This document shows positions 51,999 through 60,857 of a stretch of DNA of 64,000 nt, in pieces. Source of the stretch: Treponema sp. (GTDB lineage: Bacteria; Spirochaetota; Spirochaetia; Treponematales; Breznakiellaceae); contig WQZG01000003.1 in the NCBI GenBank assembly GCA_009780855.1, forward strand, positions 1-64,000. Reading direction: 5' to 3'. Position numbers and translations under genes: made by a program. Position 1 is the first letter of the stretch. The number at the start of each line of letters is the position of its first letter. The notes under the pieces are model-generated. The model saw only the letters and a list, made by a program, of their open reading frames with translations. It had not been told where the DNA came from and ran no database searches.

Positions 51999-53738
51999 TT
52001 AAAGCAGGGCTTCGATATCGATCTCGGCGGCAATGCAGGGAACTACAATACCCCAGTTTTCAAGGACTTCAGGATGTATTTCCCCGTAAACGCCTATGGA
52101 TTTCCCCCCGTACATTACCGACGCTGCCCTGCCCGCGATAAACCTTGGATCAGCGGTTTCTTCCACCGTATATTCGCGGTTGATGTAATAAAATAAAGTC
52201 TGAATCTGGGCGGCGGCGATGTTGAAGTTGGCGTCCCTGTCCGCGAGCAAAAAGCCAAGATGATGGCGCGTTACGCAGCCATAGTTGTCGTTTTGGTCGA
52301 GATAGGCGACTTTGCCGGTTTCGAAAATCCGGTGCGGGTAAACTGAGTGGGCCGAGACAGATTCACTGTCAATCAGGGAAGCAAGTACTGTATCGCGTAC
52401 GTATTCGTAGTTCTCTGTCATGGGGTTTGATATGCGTATGATGCGGTCTCCCGTACCCCTCATTTTTTCTACCAGGTCTTTGCGCGAACCCAGGTAATTG
52501 TAAATCATTTCCTGGTAACCAAGGCCTGTCATTATTTCTTTGACCAGACGGTTAAAACGTGTAAGCGGCAGAAGACGTCCGACAGTAAAATCACTGGGAC
52601 GTTCCGGTTTGAAGTTCTGCAGGCCGCATCCAATCATTATGTCTTCGGCGACATCGGCCGCGTGCAAAAAATCATTGCGGTATTCCGGCGGCCATGCGTA
52701 TACGCCCTCGGATCTGTCCGCGCTGTCCTGCTCCGCATCAATGGCTTTTTCGGCCTTAACGCCCATCTTTTTAAGGGCCGCGACACATTCAGCCGCGCTT
52801 TGTTTTTTACCCAGGAATTTTTCCACGCGGGCAAGCGAGCAAAAAACCGGTTTTTGGAAATAAAACGGCGTGGTAGCTGTTTTGCCGAAAGGTGTTTCAG
52901 CTTTATACTGAATTTCTACTGGTTCGATTGTAAATCCGTTGTCGGCCATATCGCATGCAACAATCGAAGCGGCCAGAACCACCGAGGCCATATCTGTACC
53001 GGTAAGTTCTACAAAAAGATCACTGTCACCGACTTCAACAGCTCCCAGATCTGCGGAATTTATTATCGGCGGGTAGGACAATACCCTGTTCTGCGAATCC
53101 ACAAGCAAGGGATGGATGCTTTCGTGTTCCTGGATAAACGCGTATTCTTTCCCCTTTGGGTGCTGTTTTAAAATCTCGCGCAGTGTAAGCGGTTTATCCC
53201 ATTGGAGCGGCACAAAAGAAACACTGTCCGGGTCAACGCCTTTGTATGTAATCGGCCACTTGATTATTGCGCTGCGGTATATTCCCATGGATACAGAACG
53301 CCGTTTGCGCCCGAAATTCCAGGCGAGTTTTTCCTGGGTCTGGATCATGTCGCGCAGCATGGAGTTTGTAACTTTTATGCCCGTTGCGACAAAGCCGGAC
53401 AGAAAGGGCCTTACTGTTGAAATACTTTTTTCTACAATTACTTTATATTTTGCCGGCTTTATTGAACCCGGCGCCGAAAAAAACCGATATTCCGGAATCG
53501 GGGCTCCGCCGTATACCTTGAGCTGTCTTGCGACGCCTGCCGAACTCCATAAATCCGGGCGGTTGGTATCGTTAAGCTCGATTTTAATCGTCCGTTCATC
53601 TTCCGGGAGGCTCTTGTCGCTGTCACTGTCGAGCTCGGCCTTGGCGCATGTCAGCGCCTGCTCGAATTCTTCGCCGGAGTTCCATTTGCGGCCTGCGAGC
53701 GAATAAAATATTTTTTCGTTGACTTCAATCTTGGGCAT
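51999..53738 (-). CDS. pheT: Phenylalanyl-tRNA synthetase beta subunit, archaeal/spirochaetal short form
   Basis: 579 aa, far shorter than the usual bacterial form of about 800 aa. The N-terminal EMAP-like tRNA-binding domain and C-terminal anticodon domain are absent. NDTNRPDLWSSAGVARQL, the B3/B4 domain, the B5 domain and a catalytic-like core (RIFETGKVAYLDQ, YGEIHPEVLENWG) are present. This archaeal/eukaryotic-like form is known from spirochaetes and supports the taxonomic call. pheS is not in the window. A TATAAT box lies 11 bp before the ATG and no clear ribosome site is seen. Confidence 0.92.
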   Translation of the reverse strand: MPKIEVNEKIFYSLAGRKWNSGEEFEQALTCAKAELDSDSDKSLPEDERTIKIELNDTNRPDLWSSAGVARQLKVYGGAPIPEYRFFSAPGSIKPAKYKVIVEKSISTVRPFLSGFVATGIKVTNSMLRDMIQTQEKLAWNFGRKRRSVSMGIYRSAIIKWPITYKGVDPDSVSFVPLQWDKPLTLREILKQHPKGKEYAFIQEHESIHPLLVDSQNRVLSYPPIINSADLGAVEVGDSDLFVELTGTDMASVVLAASIVACDMADNGFTIEPVEIQYKAETPFGKTATTPFYFQKPVFCSLARVEKFLGKKQSAAECVAALKKMGVKAEKAIDAEQDSADRSEGVYAWPPEYRNDFLHAADVAEDIMIGCGLQNFKPERPSDFTVGRLLPLTRFNRLVKEIMTGLGYQEMIYNYLGSRKDLVEKMRGTGDRIIRISNPMTENYEYVRDTVLASLIDSESVSAHSVYPHRIFETGKVAYLDQNDNYGCVTRHHLGFLLADRDANFNIAAAQIQTLFYYINREYTVEETADPRFIAGRAASVMYGGKSIGVYGEIHPEVLENWGIVVPCIAAEIDIEALL

Positions 53739-53803
53739 GGGGATATGATATTATATTATTGACAAAAAAATATAGAGGTTTATCCGGTGAAATTTGTAAT
53801 TTA

Positions 53804-53832
53804 TTGACCATGTACTTTCCTGGTGATATACT
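53804..53832 (+). promoter_or_regulatory. Promoter of the oxidoreductase operon
   Basis: TTGACC (53804-53809), 17 bp, TATACT (53827-53832). The leader of about 32 nt carries AGAGG before the ATG at 53871. Confidence 0.8.
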
Positions 53833-53870
53833 TGTATACGAGTTAATTTTTTATTTTTCAAGAGGTCAAC

Positions 53871-55079
53871 ATGTTGAACATTGCAATCATCGGAACCGGA
53901 AACATTTCCGGCTCGCATATCGCCGCTTATTTGTCCTTTCCCAAAAGATGCAAAATTACCCATCTGGTAGATATTTACCCGGAGAAAGCCGATCAAAAAA
54001 ACCTAGAATTCAAACTTGACGCGAAAGTATTCGACAGCCATAAAAAAATTCTTGATGACCCTTCAATAGATCTTGTGAGTATCTGCACACCCCCCTTTGT
54101 TCACGCGGAAATCGCCATTGATTTCCTTAAAGCTGGTAAGAATGTAATCGTAGAAAAACCCATGGCCGCCTCGCTGCAGGAATGCGACGCCATGATTAAT
54201 GCTGCCAAAAAAAGCGGCAAGGTATTTTCGCCGATTGCGCAGAACCGGTTCCGCGATCCGATTATGACTCTCAAAAAGACCCTGGACTCCGGTCTTATCG
54301 GCAAGGTTGTCCATGCCCAGATTGATTCGTACTGGTGGAGGGGCCACTGTTATTACGATCTCTGGTGGCGCGGCACCTGGGAAAAGGAAGGCGGCGGCTG
54401 CACGCTCAACCACGCGGTTCATCATATAGATATGCTGGGCTGGATGCTTGGCAGGCCCTCCGAAGTAAGCGCCATTTTAAGCAACGCCTCCCATGACAAC
54501 GCGGAAGTTGAAGATATTTCTATCGCCGCAATGAAGTACGATGCCGGGCCGCAGTGCGCAAAGGGTTCATTGGCCCAGGTCACAAGCTCGGTGATTCACC
54601 ACGGCGAAGAACAGCAGTTGATTTTCCAGGGGGAGAAGGCCAGGATTTCCGCGCCGTGGAAGGTTTATGCCTCCGTTTCCAAACCAAACGGTTTCCCGGA
54701 GGAAAATATCGCCCTGGAAAAAAAGCTGGACGCGTTTGTTAAAAAGCAGCCAAAACTTAAATACATTGCACATACCGGCCAGATTGACAATGTGCTTACC
54801 GCCATCGAAAAGAAAAAGGATTGGCTGATAAAGGGCGAGGACGGCAGGCTGACTATCGAGCTCATTACTTCAATTTATAAGGCCGGCGCTGAAGGCAAAA
54901 CCATCAAACTTCCAATAAAAAAAACTGATCCATTCTATACTGTTGAAGGCATAAAATCGGGTGTCCCGCATTTTTATAAAAAATCCGCGTCGGTTAAGGA
55001 ACTGGCAGGTAACATAACTACCGGAAGTGATTATAATGGTAAGGTAGTAAAGAAACAAATCAATCGCGGAGGAAAATAA
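53871..55079 (+). CDS. Gfo/Idh/MocA-family oxidoreductase
   Basis: 402 aa. IAIIGTGNISGSHIAAYLSF is the Rossmann NAD(P) motif, GKNVIVEKPMA is the EKP motif near residue 96, and GGCTLNHAVHHIDML near 180 is the substrate-side His region. The C-terminus carries an extra 60 residues with a basic end. It lies one base before a second oxidoreductase of the same family, so the pair may form a hetero-oligomer or act on linked steps of one sugar pathway. Confidence 0.9.
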   Translation: MLNIAIIGTGNISGSHIAAYLSFPKRCKITHLVDIYPEKADQKNLEFKLDAKVFDSHKKILDDPSIDLVSICTPPFVHAEIAIDFLKAGKNVIVEKPMAASLQECDAMINAAKKSGKVFSPIAQNRFRDPIMTLKKTLDSGLIGKVVHAQIDSYWWRGHCYYDLWWRGTWEKEGGGCTLNHAVHHIDMLGWMLGRPSEVSAILSNASHDNAEVEDISIAAMKYDAGPQCAKGSLAQVTSSVIHHGEEQQLIFQGEKARISAPWKVYASVSKPNGFPEENIALEKKLDAFVKKQPKLKYIAHTGQIDNVLTAIEKKKDWLIKGEDGRLTIELITSIYKAGAEGKTIKLPIKKTDPFYTVEGIKSGVPHFYKKSASVKELAGNITTGSDYNGKVVKKQINRGGK

Positions 55080-55080
55080 A

Positions 55081-56163
55081 ATGGCAAAAGCATCAGAAGG
55101 CATGAATTACGCTCCCAAAGGCAAACCCAATCCGGTAGTCAAAAAGGGAGAATTTGCCATCGCGGCAATCGGCCTTGATCACGGGCATGTTTACGGAATG
55201 TGCAACGGTCTCCTGGAAGCCGGAGCGGATCTCAAGTGGGTATACGATCCCGATCCCAAAAAAGTCAAAGCATTTATCGAAAAATTCCCCCAGGCAAAAA
55301 AAGCTCGTTCCGAGGCCGAAGTTTATGACGACAAAGAAGTTCGCCTGGTAGCCGGCGCCGCTGTTACTTCCGAACGCTGTTCCCTTGGTCTGCGCGTGAT
55401 GGAAGCGGGCAAGGACTACTTTACCGATAAAGCGCCGCTTACAAGTCTTGAACAGTTAAAACAGGCCAAGGCCATGGTCAAAAAAACCAAAAAGAAATAT
55501 ATGTGTTATTACAGCGAACGTCTCCATGTAGAGAGCGCCATGTTCGCGGGAGAACTCATCGCCCAGGGAGCGATAGGCAGGGTGATTCAGGTTATGGGAA
55601 CCGGCCCGCACCGGATAGGTGATCCAAAATCACGTCCCGACTGGTTCTATGTCAAGGAAAAATACGGCGGCATACTCTGCGATATAGGCAGCCATCAAAT
55701 CGAGCAGTTTTTGTTTTACGCCGGCTGCAAAGACGCCAAAGTAGTCCGCAGCCAGGTTGCCAACTACAACCACCCCAAATATCCTGAACTCGAAGACTTC
55801 GGCGACGCAATGCTGGTCGGTGACAACGGCGCCGTCAATTACTTTAGGGTTGACTGGTTTACACCCGACGGACTGCAGAACTGGGGCGACGGCCGCACCA
55901 TAATACTGGGCACGGAAGGCTTTATCGAACAGCGCAAGTACATGAACCTGGGGCAAAAGGACTCCGGCGGCAATCATCTTTTCCTTGCCAATAAAAAAGA
56001 AGAAACCTACTTTAATCTGACAGGAAAAGTCGGCTATCCGTACTTTGGCCAGTTAATCCTTGACTGCATTAACCGCACCGAAAACGCGATGACCCAGGAT
56101 CACTGCTTCAAAGCCGCGGAACTCTGCGTGCGCGCGGAAGCCCAGGCTGTAAAAATTCAGTGA
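55081..56163 (+). CDS. Second Gfo/Idh/MocA-family oxidoreductase
   Basis: 360 aa, starting 1 bp after the preceding gene; GGAGG precedes the ATG. The N-terminal 22 residues are an extension before the Rossmann strand FAIAAIGLDHGHVYGM. The EKP motif is changed to DKAPLTS, and the substrate region is LCDIGSHQIEQFLFY. A DK in place of EK suggests altered activity, as the lysine is the catalytic base in many members and is still present. Confidence 0.88.
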   Translation: MAKASEGMNYAPKGKPNPVVKKGEFAIAAIGLDHGHVYGMCNGLLEAGADLKWVYDPDPKKVKAFIEKFPQAKKARSEAEVYDDKEVRLVAGAAVTSERCSLGLRVMEAGKDYFTDKAPLTSLEQLKQAKAMVKKTKKKYMCYYSERLHVESAMFAGELIAQGAIGRVIQVMGTGPHRIGDPKSRPDWFYVKEKYGGILCDIGSHQIEQFLFYAGCKDAKVVRSQVANYNHPKYPELEDFGDAMLVGDNGAVNYFRVDWFTPDGLQNWGDGRTIILGTEGFIEQRKYMNLGQKDSGGNHLFLANKKEETYFNLTGKVGYPYFGQLILDCINRTENAMTQDHCFKAAELCVRAEAQAVKIQ

Positions 56164-56193
56164 TATTAATTTAGTGATATTATAGAGGCAATC

Positions 56194-56622
56194 ATGATAA
56201 AAGGTTTGGGGCATCTGGCCCTGAGGGCAAAAGATATCGAAGCTGCTGCTGCGTTCTACCGCGACATAATCGGGTTTAAGGAAGCATTCCGCATGCATAA
56301 TGCCGAAGGAAAATTCAGCGGGATTTATATGTACATTGCGCCCGGTCAGTTTATTGAAATTTTTCCCAACGGCGAGGGCGTGCAGGCTGACAATAAAAAC
56401 ATCGGTATTAAACACCTCTGTATCGAAGTGGATAATGCCGCGGCTTTCCAGGAAACACTGCGAAAACGCGGAGCGCCGATAGACACCGAGCTCAAGACCG
56501 GCATTTCCAAATGTATCCAGTTCTGGACCCATGATCCGGACGGCAACAGGATCGAGTTTATGGAGCTGCCGCCGGAGAGTCTGCAGGCTCAGGCGAACAA
56601 GCGTTTGGCGGCGCATGAATGA
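56194..56622 (+). CDS. VOC (glyoxalase/bleomycin-resistance) protein
   Basis: 142 aa, two beta-alpha-beta-beta-beta units: GLGHLALRAKDIEAAAAFY and GIKHLCIEVDNAAAFQETL. His7 (GLGHLA), Glu58-like residues in FIEIFP, His76 region and Glu near WTHDPDGNRIEFMELP fit a metal-binding VOC enzyme. Its likely roles are isomerisation or dioxygenation of a small sugar-derived or aldehyde substrate. It follows the oxidoreductases by 30 bp and overlaps the KamA gene by 5 bp, so all four genes may be one operon. Confidence 0.87.
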   Translation: MIKGLGHLALRAKDIEAAAAFYRDIIGFKEAFRMHNAEGKFSGIYMYIAPGQFIEIFPNGEGVQADNKNIGIKHLCIEVDNAAAFQETLRKRGAPIDTELKTGISKCIQFWTHDPDGNRIEFMELPPESLQAQANKRLAAHE

Positions 56623-57775
56623 TCCGCTGATTACAACTGTAGAAGGACTCCCGCAGCCGCTTGCCGCTTTTGTCAGCCCCGAAGAAAAAAAATATATTGA
56701 AGAAATAAAGCGGCGCGGCGGACTTCCGTTTGCGGTTACCCAGCATTTTGCCTCCCTTGCCCGCCCGTTAAAAGATGATCCGATAAGACGGCAGTTCTTT
56801 CCAGACCCGGCAGAAGCCCTGCCGGATTCTTTTGGCCTCGATGATCCGCTGGGCGAACACCTGTACAACGCGGCGCCGCGGCTGGTTCACCAATACAAAG
56901 ACCGCGCATTGCTTCTTGCGTGCGGCGCCTGTTTTGGTTATTGCCGGTATTGTTTTAGGAGGATGTGGCTGGCCGGCGGTTTGCCGTTTATTAATACCGA
57001 TGATGAATCCGCAAAATTACGGCCTGCCGAACTGCGGTCCGCAATTCTGCGGCCAGCAATTTTGCCGCCGATTCTTGCGTATCTTTGCTCTCATCCGGAA
57101 ATAAATGAAATTCTTGTATCTGGCGGCGATCCTCTAACCGCCGGGAATGACCGGCTTGGTAAGCTGTTTGCCGCGCTGCGCCGCGCCCGGCCCGCAATCC
57201 TGCTGCGTGTCTGCACCAGGGCGCCGGTTACAAACCCTGCACGGCTTTGCGAAGAAACCATTGCCATGTTCCGGCAATACCGCCCGCTGCGTGTCGTAAT
57301 CCATCTCAATCATCCGCGCGAACTATCGGTTCCATGCCGCGAACGGCTTGCCGCCTGCGCTGCCTCCGGTATCCCTGTATTGGTGCAGACGGTTCTGCTG
57401 CGCGGAATCAATGACGATCCCGCAGTCCTGGCGGAACTGATTGAAAACTGTCTGGATTTAAAATTGATCCCGTATTATCTGTTCCAGCTTGACCTGGCGC
57501 CCGGTACAAGGCATTTCAGGGTTCCGCTGGAACAGGGACTGGCCGTTTACCGGGATTTAGAAAAAATGTTTGGCCGCCCCGGCGCAGCCGCCGGTTTTGG
57601 TCCGGGCCCGGACCTTGACAGAAAGCTGCCGGTTTACGCTGTTGACCTACCTGGCGGCGGCGGTAAAATCAGGCTGCATGATGGCGTCATTGCCGGCCGC
57701 AGGACAACGGCGGCAGGGCAGGTTTATCTGTTACGGGACAGCAACGGGAAGCTGTGGGAGTATCCGGAGAATTAA
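56618..57775 (+). CDS. KamA-family radical SAM enzyme (lysine 2,3-aminomutase-like)
   Basis: 385 aa from MNDPLITTVEG. CFGYCRYC gives Cys105, Cys109 and Cys112 of the CxxxCxxC radical SAM cluster. EILVSGGDPLT and VVIHLNHPRE are family motifs, and LPGGGGKIRL holds the lysine that binds PLP. It may be a lysine 2,3-aminomutase or an EpmB-like enzyme modifying EF-P; EpmA is not adjacent. Residues 130-150 contain a repeated LRPAELRSAILRPAILPP stretch, an in-frame expansion. Its stop codon lies in a tandem repeat. Confidence 0.87.
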   Translation, partial: NDPLITTVEGLPQPLAAFVSPEEKKYIEEIKRRGGLPFAVTQHFASLARPLKDDPIRRQFFPDPAEALPDSFGLDDPLGEHLYNAAPRLVHQYKDRALLLACGACFGYCRYCFRRMWLAGGLPFINTDDESAKLRPAELRSAILRPAILPPILAYLCSHPEINEILVSGGDPLTAGNDRLGKLFAALRRARPAILLRVCTRAPVTNPARLCEETIAMFRQYRPLRVVIHLNHPRELSVPCRERLAACAASGIPVLVQTVLLRGINDDPAVLAELIENCLDLKLIPYYLFQLDLAPGTRHFRVPLEQGLAVYRDLEKMFGRPGAAAGFGPGPDLDRKLPVYAVDLPGGGGKIRLHDGVIAGRRTTAAGQVYLLRDSNGKLWEYPEN

Positions 57776-57846
57776 AAGCAATTAAGTTGCAATTAAAAGC
57801 AATTAAAAGCAATTAAAAGCAATTAAAAGCAATTAAAAGCAATTAA
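57770..57846. repeat. Tandem decamer array AATTAAAAGC
   Basis: One unit (57770-57779), one 11-bp variant AATTAAGTTGC (57780-57790), five perfect copies (57791-57840) and a partial AATTAA (57841-57846). The stop codon of the KamA gene (57773-57775) and that of the convergent Schlafen-type gene (57843-57845) both lie inside repeat units. Confidence 0.95.
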
Positions 57847-59450
57847 GTCAAAACCCATTTTGCACCGTGTGTTTTACCATTCAGTTTGATCTTCTTTTCG
57901 TCTCTGAGTTCACGTAATAAAATTTGGAGTTGTGTCCGGGAATGGCCCGGTAATACTTGGTATAATTCCTTTAATTGAGTGCCTTCATTTCCATTTTTTC
58001 GGATATGCTTCAGAATCAGCTCTTTATTTGTCTCTCTGTCCAGCCCAACAATCCTGGTATGTACTCCTGATTTCCCTGCCGCAGTATATAAACTCCTGGC
58101 CAGTACATATTTATTCCGGCTTATTTTTTCGATTATGCCCATATCTATTAAATTTTTTATGCGTAAATGCATATTTTTTGAGAGTTTTTCTTCATGAAAA
58201 AGTGCATTTATTGTTAAAAAATCATCAGTTGACAGTGATTCCAGGCGCTCATTGCCAATTTTATTTATTAATAATAACATTTGCTTATCGAGGATCATAC
58301 CGTTTAACGTAATACATACAAAGTAGTCATCCGTTCCCCCAAAGTCAGGTAATGGTTTTGCTTCCTTTACACTTAATTCATATATCAGGTTCATACCCTG
58401 GCCCGATCGTTCAACCAAACCGCAAAGTGCGAATATTTGTGCGATTCTGCGGTTCCTAGGAGACTGCCTGTCACGAATATTTGAAAGAGTTACGCCTGCC
58501 GGTAAACCGCCCGGATTTTCCACAACAAGTCTGTCACGGTATTGGCGTATGAATATACTTCCGTTTAGCTGATAATTTCTGTGACTGACCGCATTTAATA
58601 ACGACTCTCGAACAACCCGTTCGTTGAATGTTGGTATATCAAAAATAAATAAACCATCCTGATAATGCTGTTTATCGTTGCGCAAATTTATGAGTTCCCA
58701 TATGCGATTATAATAAGAAAAAAATCCCATGCGGAATTCTTCTCTTTGCTGTGCTGGGCCGGAAGCCTCGGATGATCGGTATTCAAAAATAATCTCCGAT
58801 TGCGGCAAAAGGCGTCCCAGAGAGGATCTTTTTCCAAATAATACCAACGCTGCATATGTAATCTCATCATCAATCATAGCTTCAATATCATTCAATAACT
58901 GATAAATTGTTAGATTTTTACTACTGGTGTTACCGCTTTTTTCCATCCATTTTTTACGGAATACTTCAATTGCTTCTATATCCAAATCATTAACAGAAGC
59001 GCCCGGGCAAATGTCATTGGAAAAGTCGTGGCCGGTTTCATCAAATATTTTACGTAATTCTTCCGCAGGCATGGGTACAAGGCTGTCCCCCTGCCGCCAC
59101 CAAAATCTGCCGTCTGCCTGTACAGGCATCCCGGCTGGACGGCCTGCAATCTCAAAGACAAGGACCCGTTTCCCCAGATATTCATAAAGCTGAAAATCTA
59201 CATTGATATGCAGTTTTTCAATTAATCCCTTTCTTGTACGTTCCGGCTGTTCAAATGCTGCACTCCCAACTATCTTACGGGGACGGCTGTCTGTTATACC
59301 GAGTACCAGTTTACCGCCGCCGCAATTTGCCAATGCGCAGCAATATTTTAAGGTCTCCTGGATGTCAAATTTGTTTCTGGCTTCTTTGAACTCATAGTGT
59401 TCTCCTTCAGGGGCGTTTAGCAGTTCTTCAATGGTTTCGTTGAATTTCAT
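57843..59450 (-). CDS. AlbA_2/Schlafen-domain protein with HATPase_c_4 and winged-helix C-terminus
   Basis: 535 aa. Residues 12-120 form the AlbA_2 domain (GEHYEFKEARNKFDIQETLK; GGGKLVLGITDS). Residues 280-380 form a GHKL-like ATP-binding part (RVVRESLLNAVSHRNYQL; LVVENPGGLPAGVT). The C-terminus has helix-turn-helix-like segments (GTQLKELYQVLPGHSRTQLQ). Such proteins are often called ATP-dependent transcription regulators, but their real role is unclear. It overlaps the FAH gene by 4 bp. Confidence 0.87.
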   Translation of the reverse strand: MKFNETIEELLNAPEGEHYEFKEARNKFDIQETLKYCCALANCGGGKLVLGITDSRPRKIVGSAAFEQPERTRKGLIEKLHINVDFQLYEYLGKRVLVFEIAGRPAGMPVQADGRFWWRQGDSLVPMPAEELRKIFDETGHDFSNDICPGASVNDLDIEAIEVFRKKWMEKSGNTSSKNLTIYQLLNDIEAMIDDEITYAALVLFGKRSSLGRLLPQSEIIFEYRSSEASGPAQQREEFRMGFFSYYNRIWELINLRNDKQHYQDGLFIFDIPTFNERVVRESLLNAVSHRNYQLNGSIFIRQYRDRLVVENPGGLPAGVTLSNIRDRQSPRNRRIAQIFALCGLVERSGQGMNLIYELSVKEAKPLPDFGGTDDYFVCITLNGMILDKQMLLLINKIGNERLESLSTDDFLTINALFHEEKLSKNMHLRIKNLIDMGIIEKISRNKYVLARSLYTAAGKSGVHTRIVGLDRETNKELILKHIRKNGNEGTQLKELYQVLPGHSRTQLQILLRELRDEKKIKLNGKTHGAKWVLT

Positions 59451-60151
59451 TTTTCCGCAATCACCGGATTGCTTAAAATACCGATTTTTTCGATCTCGAC
59501 TTCAACAGTATCTCCGGGTACTATGGGGCTCACTCCCGCAGGCGTTCCTGTGGCGATGATGTCGCCTTCTTCAAGGGTAAATTGTTTTGAAATAAACGCG
59601 ATTAAAACCGGTATGGAAAAAATCATGTCAGCGGTATTTGCCGATTGTTTGACAACTCCGTTTATCCGGCCTTTGATTTCAAGGTTCTGCGGATCTCCTA
59701 TGTCCTTGTGTAAAACTACAACCGGCCCGATTGGCCCAAAGGTATCAAAAGATTTTCCCCTGAACCAGCCGGAAGTATCGGACTTCTGAATGTTCCGTTG
59801 GCTTACATCGTTAAAACATGAGTAACCCAGCACATAATCATAGGCCTTTTGAACAGGAATATGCCGCCCCTTTTTGCCGATAATCACGGCGAGTTCGGCT
59901 TCCGGATCAACACGCTCGTCCTTGAAATTGTATTCTTTTATGTGAGCCGGAATGATTATTGGTTCTCCGGGGCCGGCGAACACGTTGCAGGTTTTGGCGA
60001 AGAGCACTGGTTCGGACGGAACGTCCTGCTCTTTATTGCCAAAGACTTTGCTTTCTTTTACATGGGCCCTGTAATTAAGCCCGACCGCGATTATTTTGGA
60101 TGGGTTGATTGTGATTTTTTTATTGCTTCCTGCCAGCGGTAACTGTATCAT
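59447..60151 (-). CDS. Fumarylacetoacetate hydrolase-family protein
   Basis: 234 aa. KIIAVGLNYRAHVKES is the usual start of the catalytic domain. DPEAELAVIIGKKG provides the metal-binding Glu residues, and GDIIATGTPAGVSPIVPGD is the C-terminal family motif. Members hydrolyse acylpyruvates or decarboxylate oxaloacetate. GGAG before the ATG. It is the first gene of a two-gene operon with the AlbA_2 protein, an unusual pairing that may not be functional. Confidence 0.9.
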   Translation of the reverse strand: MIQLPLAGSNKKITINPSKIIAVGLNYRAHVKESKVFGNKEQDVPSEPVLFAKTCNVFAGPGEPIIIPAHIKEYNFKDERVDPEAELAVIIGKKGRHIPVQKAYDYVLGYSCFNDVSQRNIQKSDTSGWFRGKSFDTFGPIGPVVVLHKDIGDPQNLEIKGRINGVVKQSANTADMIFSIPVLIAFISKQFTLEEGDIIATGTPAGVSPIVPGDTVEVEIEKIGILSNPVIAEK

Positions 60152-60262
60152 ATTTTTCTCCTGTTATTTTTTCATTTATCGGTGAACAACAACTTCATTA
60201 TATATTAATGCTATTTCAAAAATAAATAAATGCAGCGTATTAATGCCTTTGGCTTATCTGCG

Positions 60263-60295
60263 GGCGGATAAAAAATCGCTCGCGGATGTTTGCAT
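60263..60295 (+). promoter_or_regulatory. Leader motif shared with the first XRE gene
   Basis: Matches 29351-29383 at about 23 of 33 positions. Closer to the start, CGCAATCCGG matches CGCAGGATAATCCGG of the other leader, and CCGG-ctttaaat-CCGG can form a small hairpin next to the ATG. Confidence 0.5.
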
Positions 60296-60353
60296 TAAAA
60301 TTAAAAACCCCTGATCATTACCGCAATCCGGCTTTAAATCCGGGGTAACAAAG

Positions 60354-60767
60354 ATGGAAAACAAAAAAGATGTAAATATCAGGGACAAACACGAAAAATA
60401 TATCAGGAGTTTGTTCGCCAAAAATTTAAAAAGAATGCGCAGCGACCGCCATTTGTCCCAAATGGAATTGAGTAAAATCGTTGATATTTCTCCCAACTTT
60501 ATCAATGATATAGAAAATGAAAAGAAATGGCCTTCAATTACAACCATATCCAAACTTGTAAAAGCGCTTGGCATAGAACCTTACCGTTTGTTTGCTCCGG
60601 AACCCATGATTAAAATTGACAACCAGGCAATCTTTAAAACTGAACTAAGCGATTTAATAGCCGCAATGGTCAGTGAGAGGGTTGCCAGATATTCCGCAGA
60701 TGGTTCATCAGATGATTCCGCGGAATTATCCGGCGCCGAACCTGATCCCGGTAAATCCGCTGTTTAA
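60354..60767 (+). CDS. XRE-family regulator 2
   Basis: 137 aa. Residues 17-80 form an XRE helix-turn-helix (FAKNLKRMRSDRHLSQMELS; NFINDIENEKKWPSITTISK). The C-terminal half is acidic and Ser-rich. It is a paralogue of the gene at 29413. No clear ribosome site is seen (GGGGTAACAAAG before the ATG is weak). It stands alone between the FAH and DUF4438 genes. Confidence 0.85.
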   Translation: MENKKDVNIRDKHEKYIRSLFAKNLKRMRSDRHLSQMELSKIVDISPNFINDIENEKKWPSITTISKLVKALGIEPYRLFAPEPMIKIDNQAIFKTELSDLIAAMVSERVARYSADGSSDDSAELSGAEPDPGKSAV

Positions 60768-60857
60768 TATGCCTTATTAAACCTGTCTGTCCCAAAGTTA
60801 ATCTTTTCCTGTATAATAAAATCAAGTTTTATCTTCCCGGTTTAAGGAGAATTGGCC

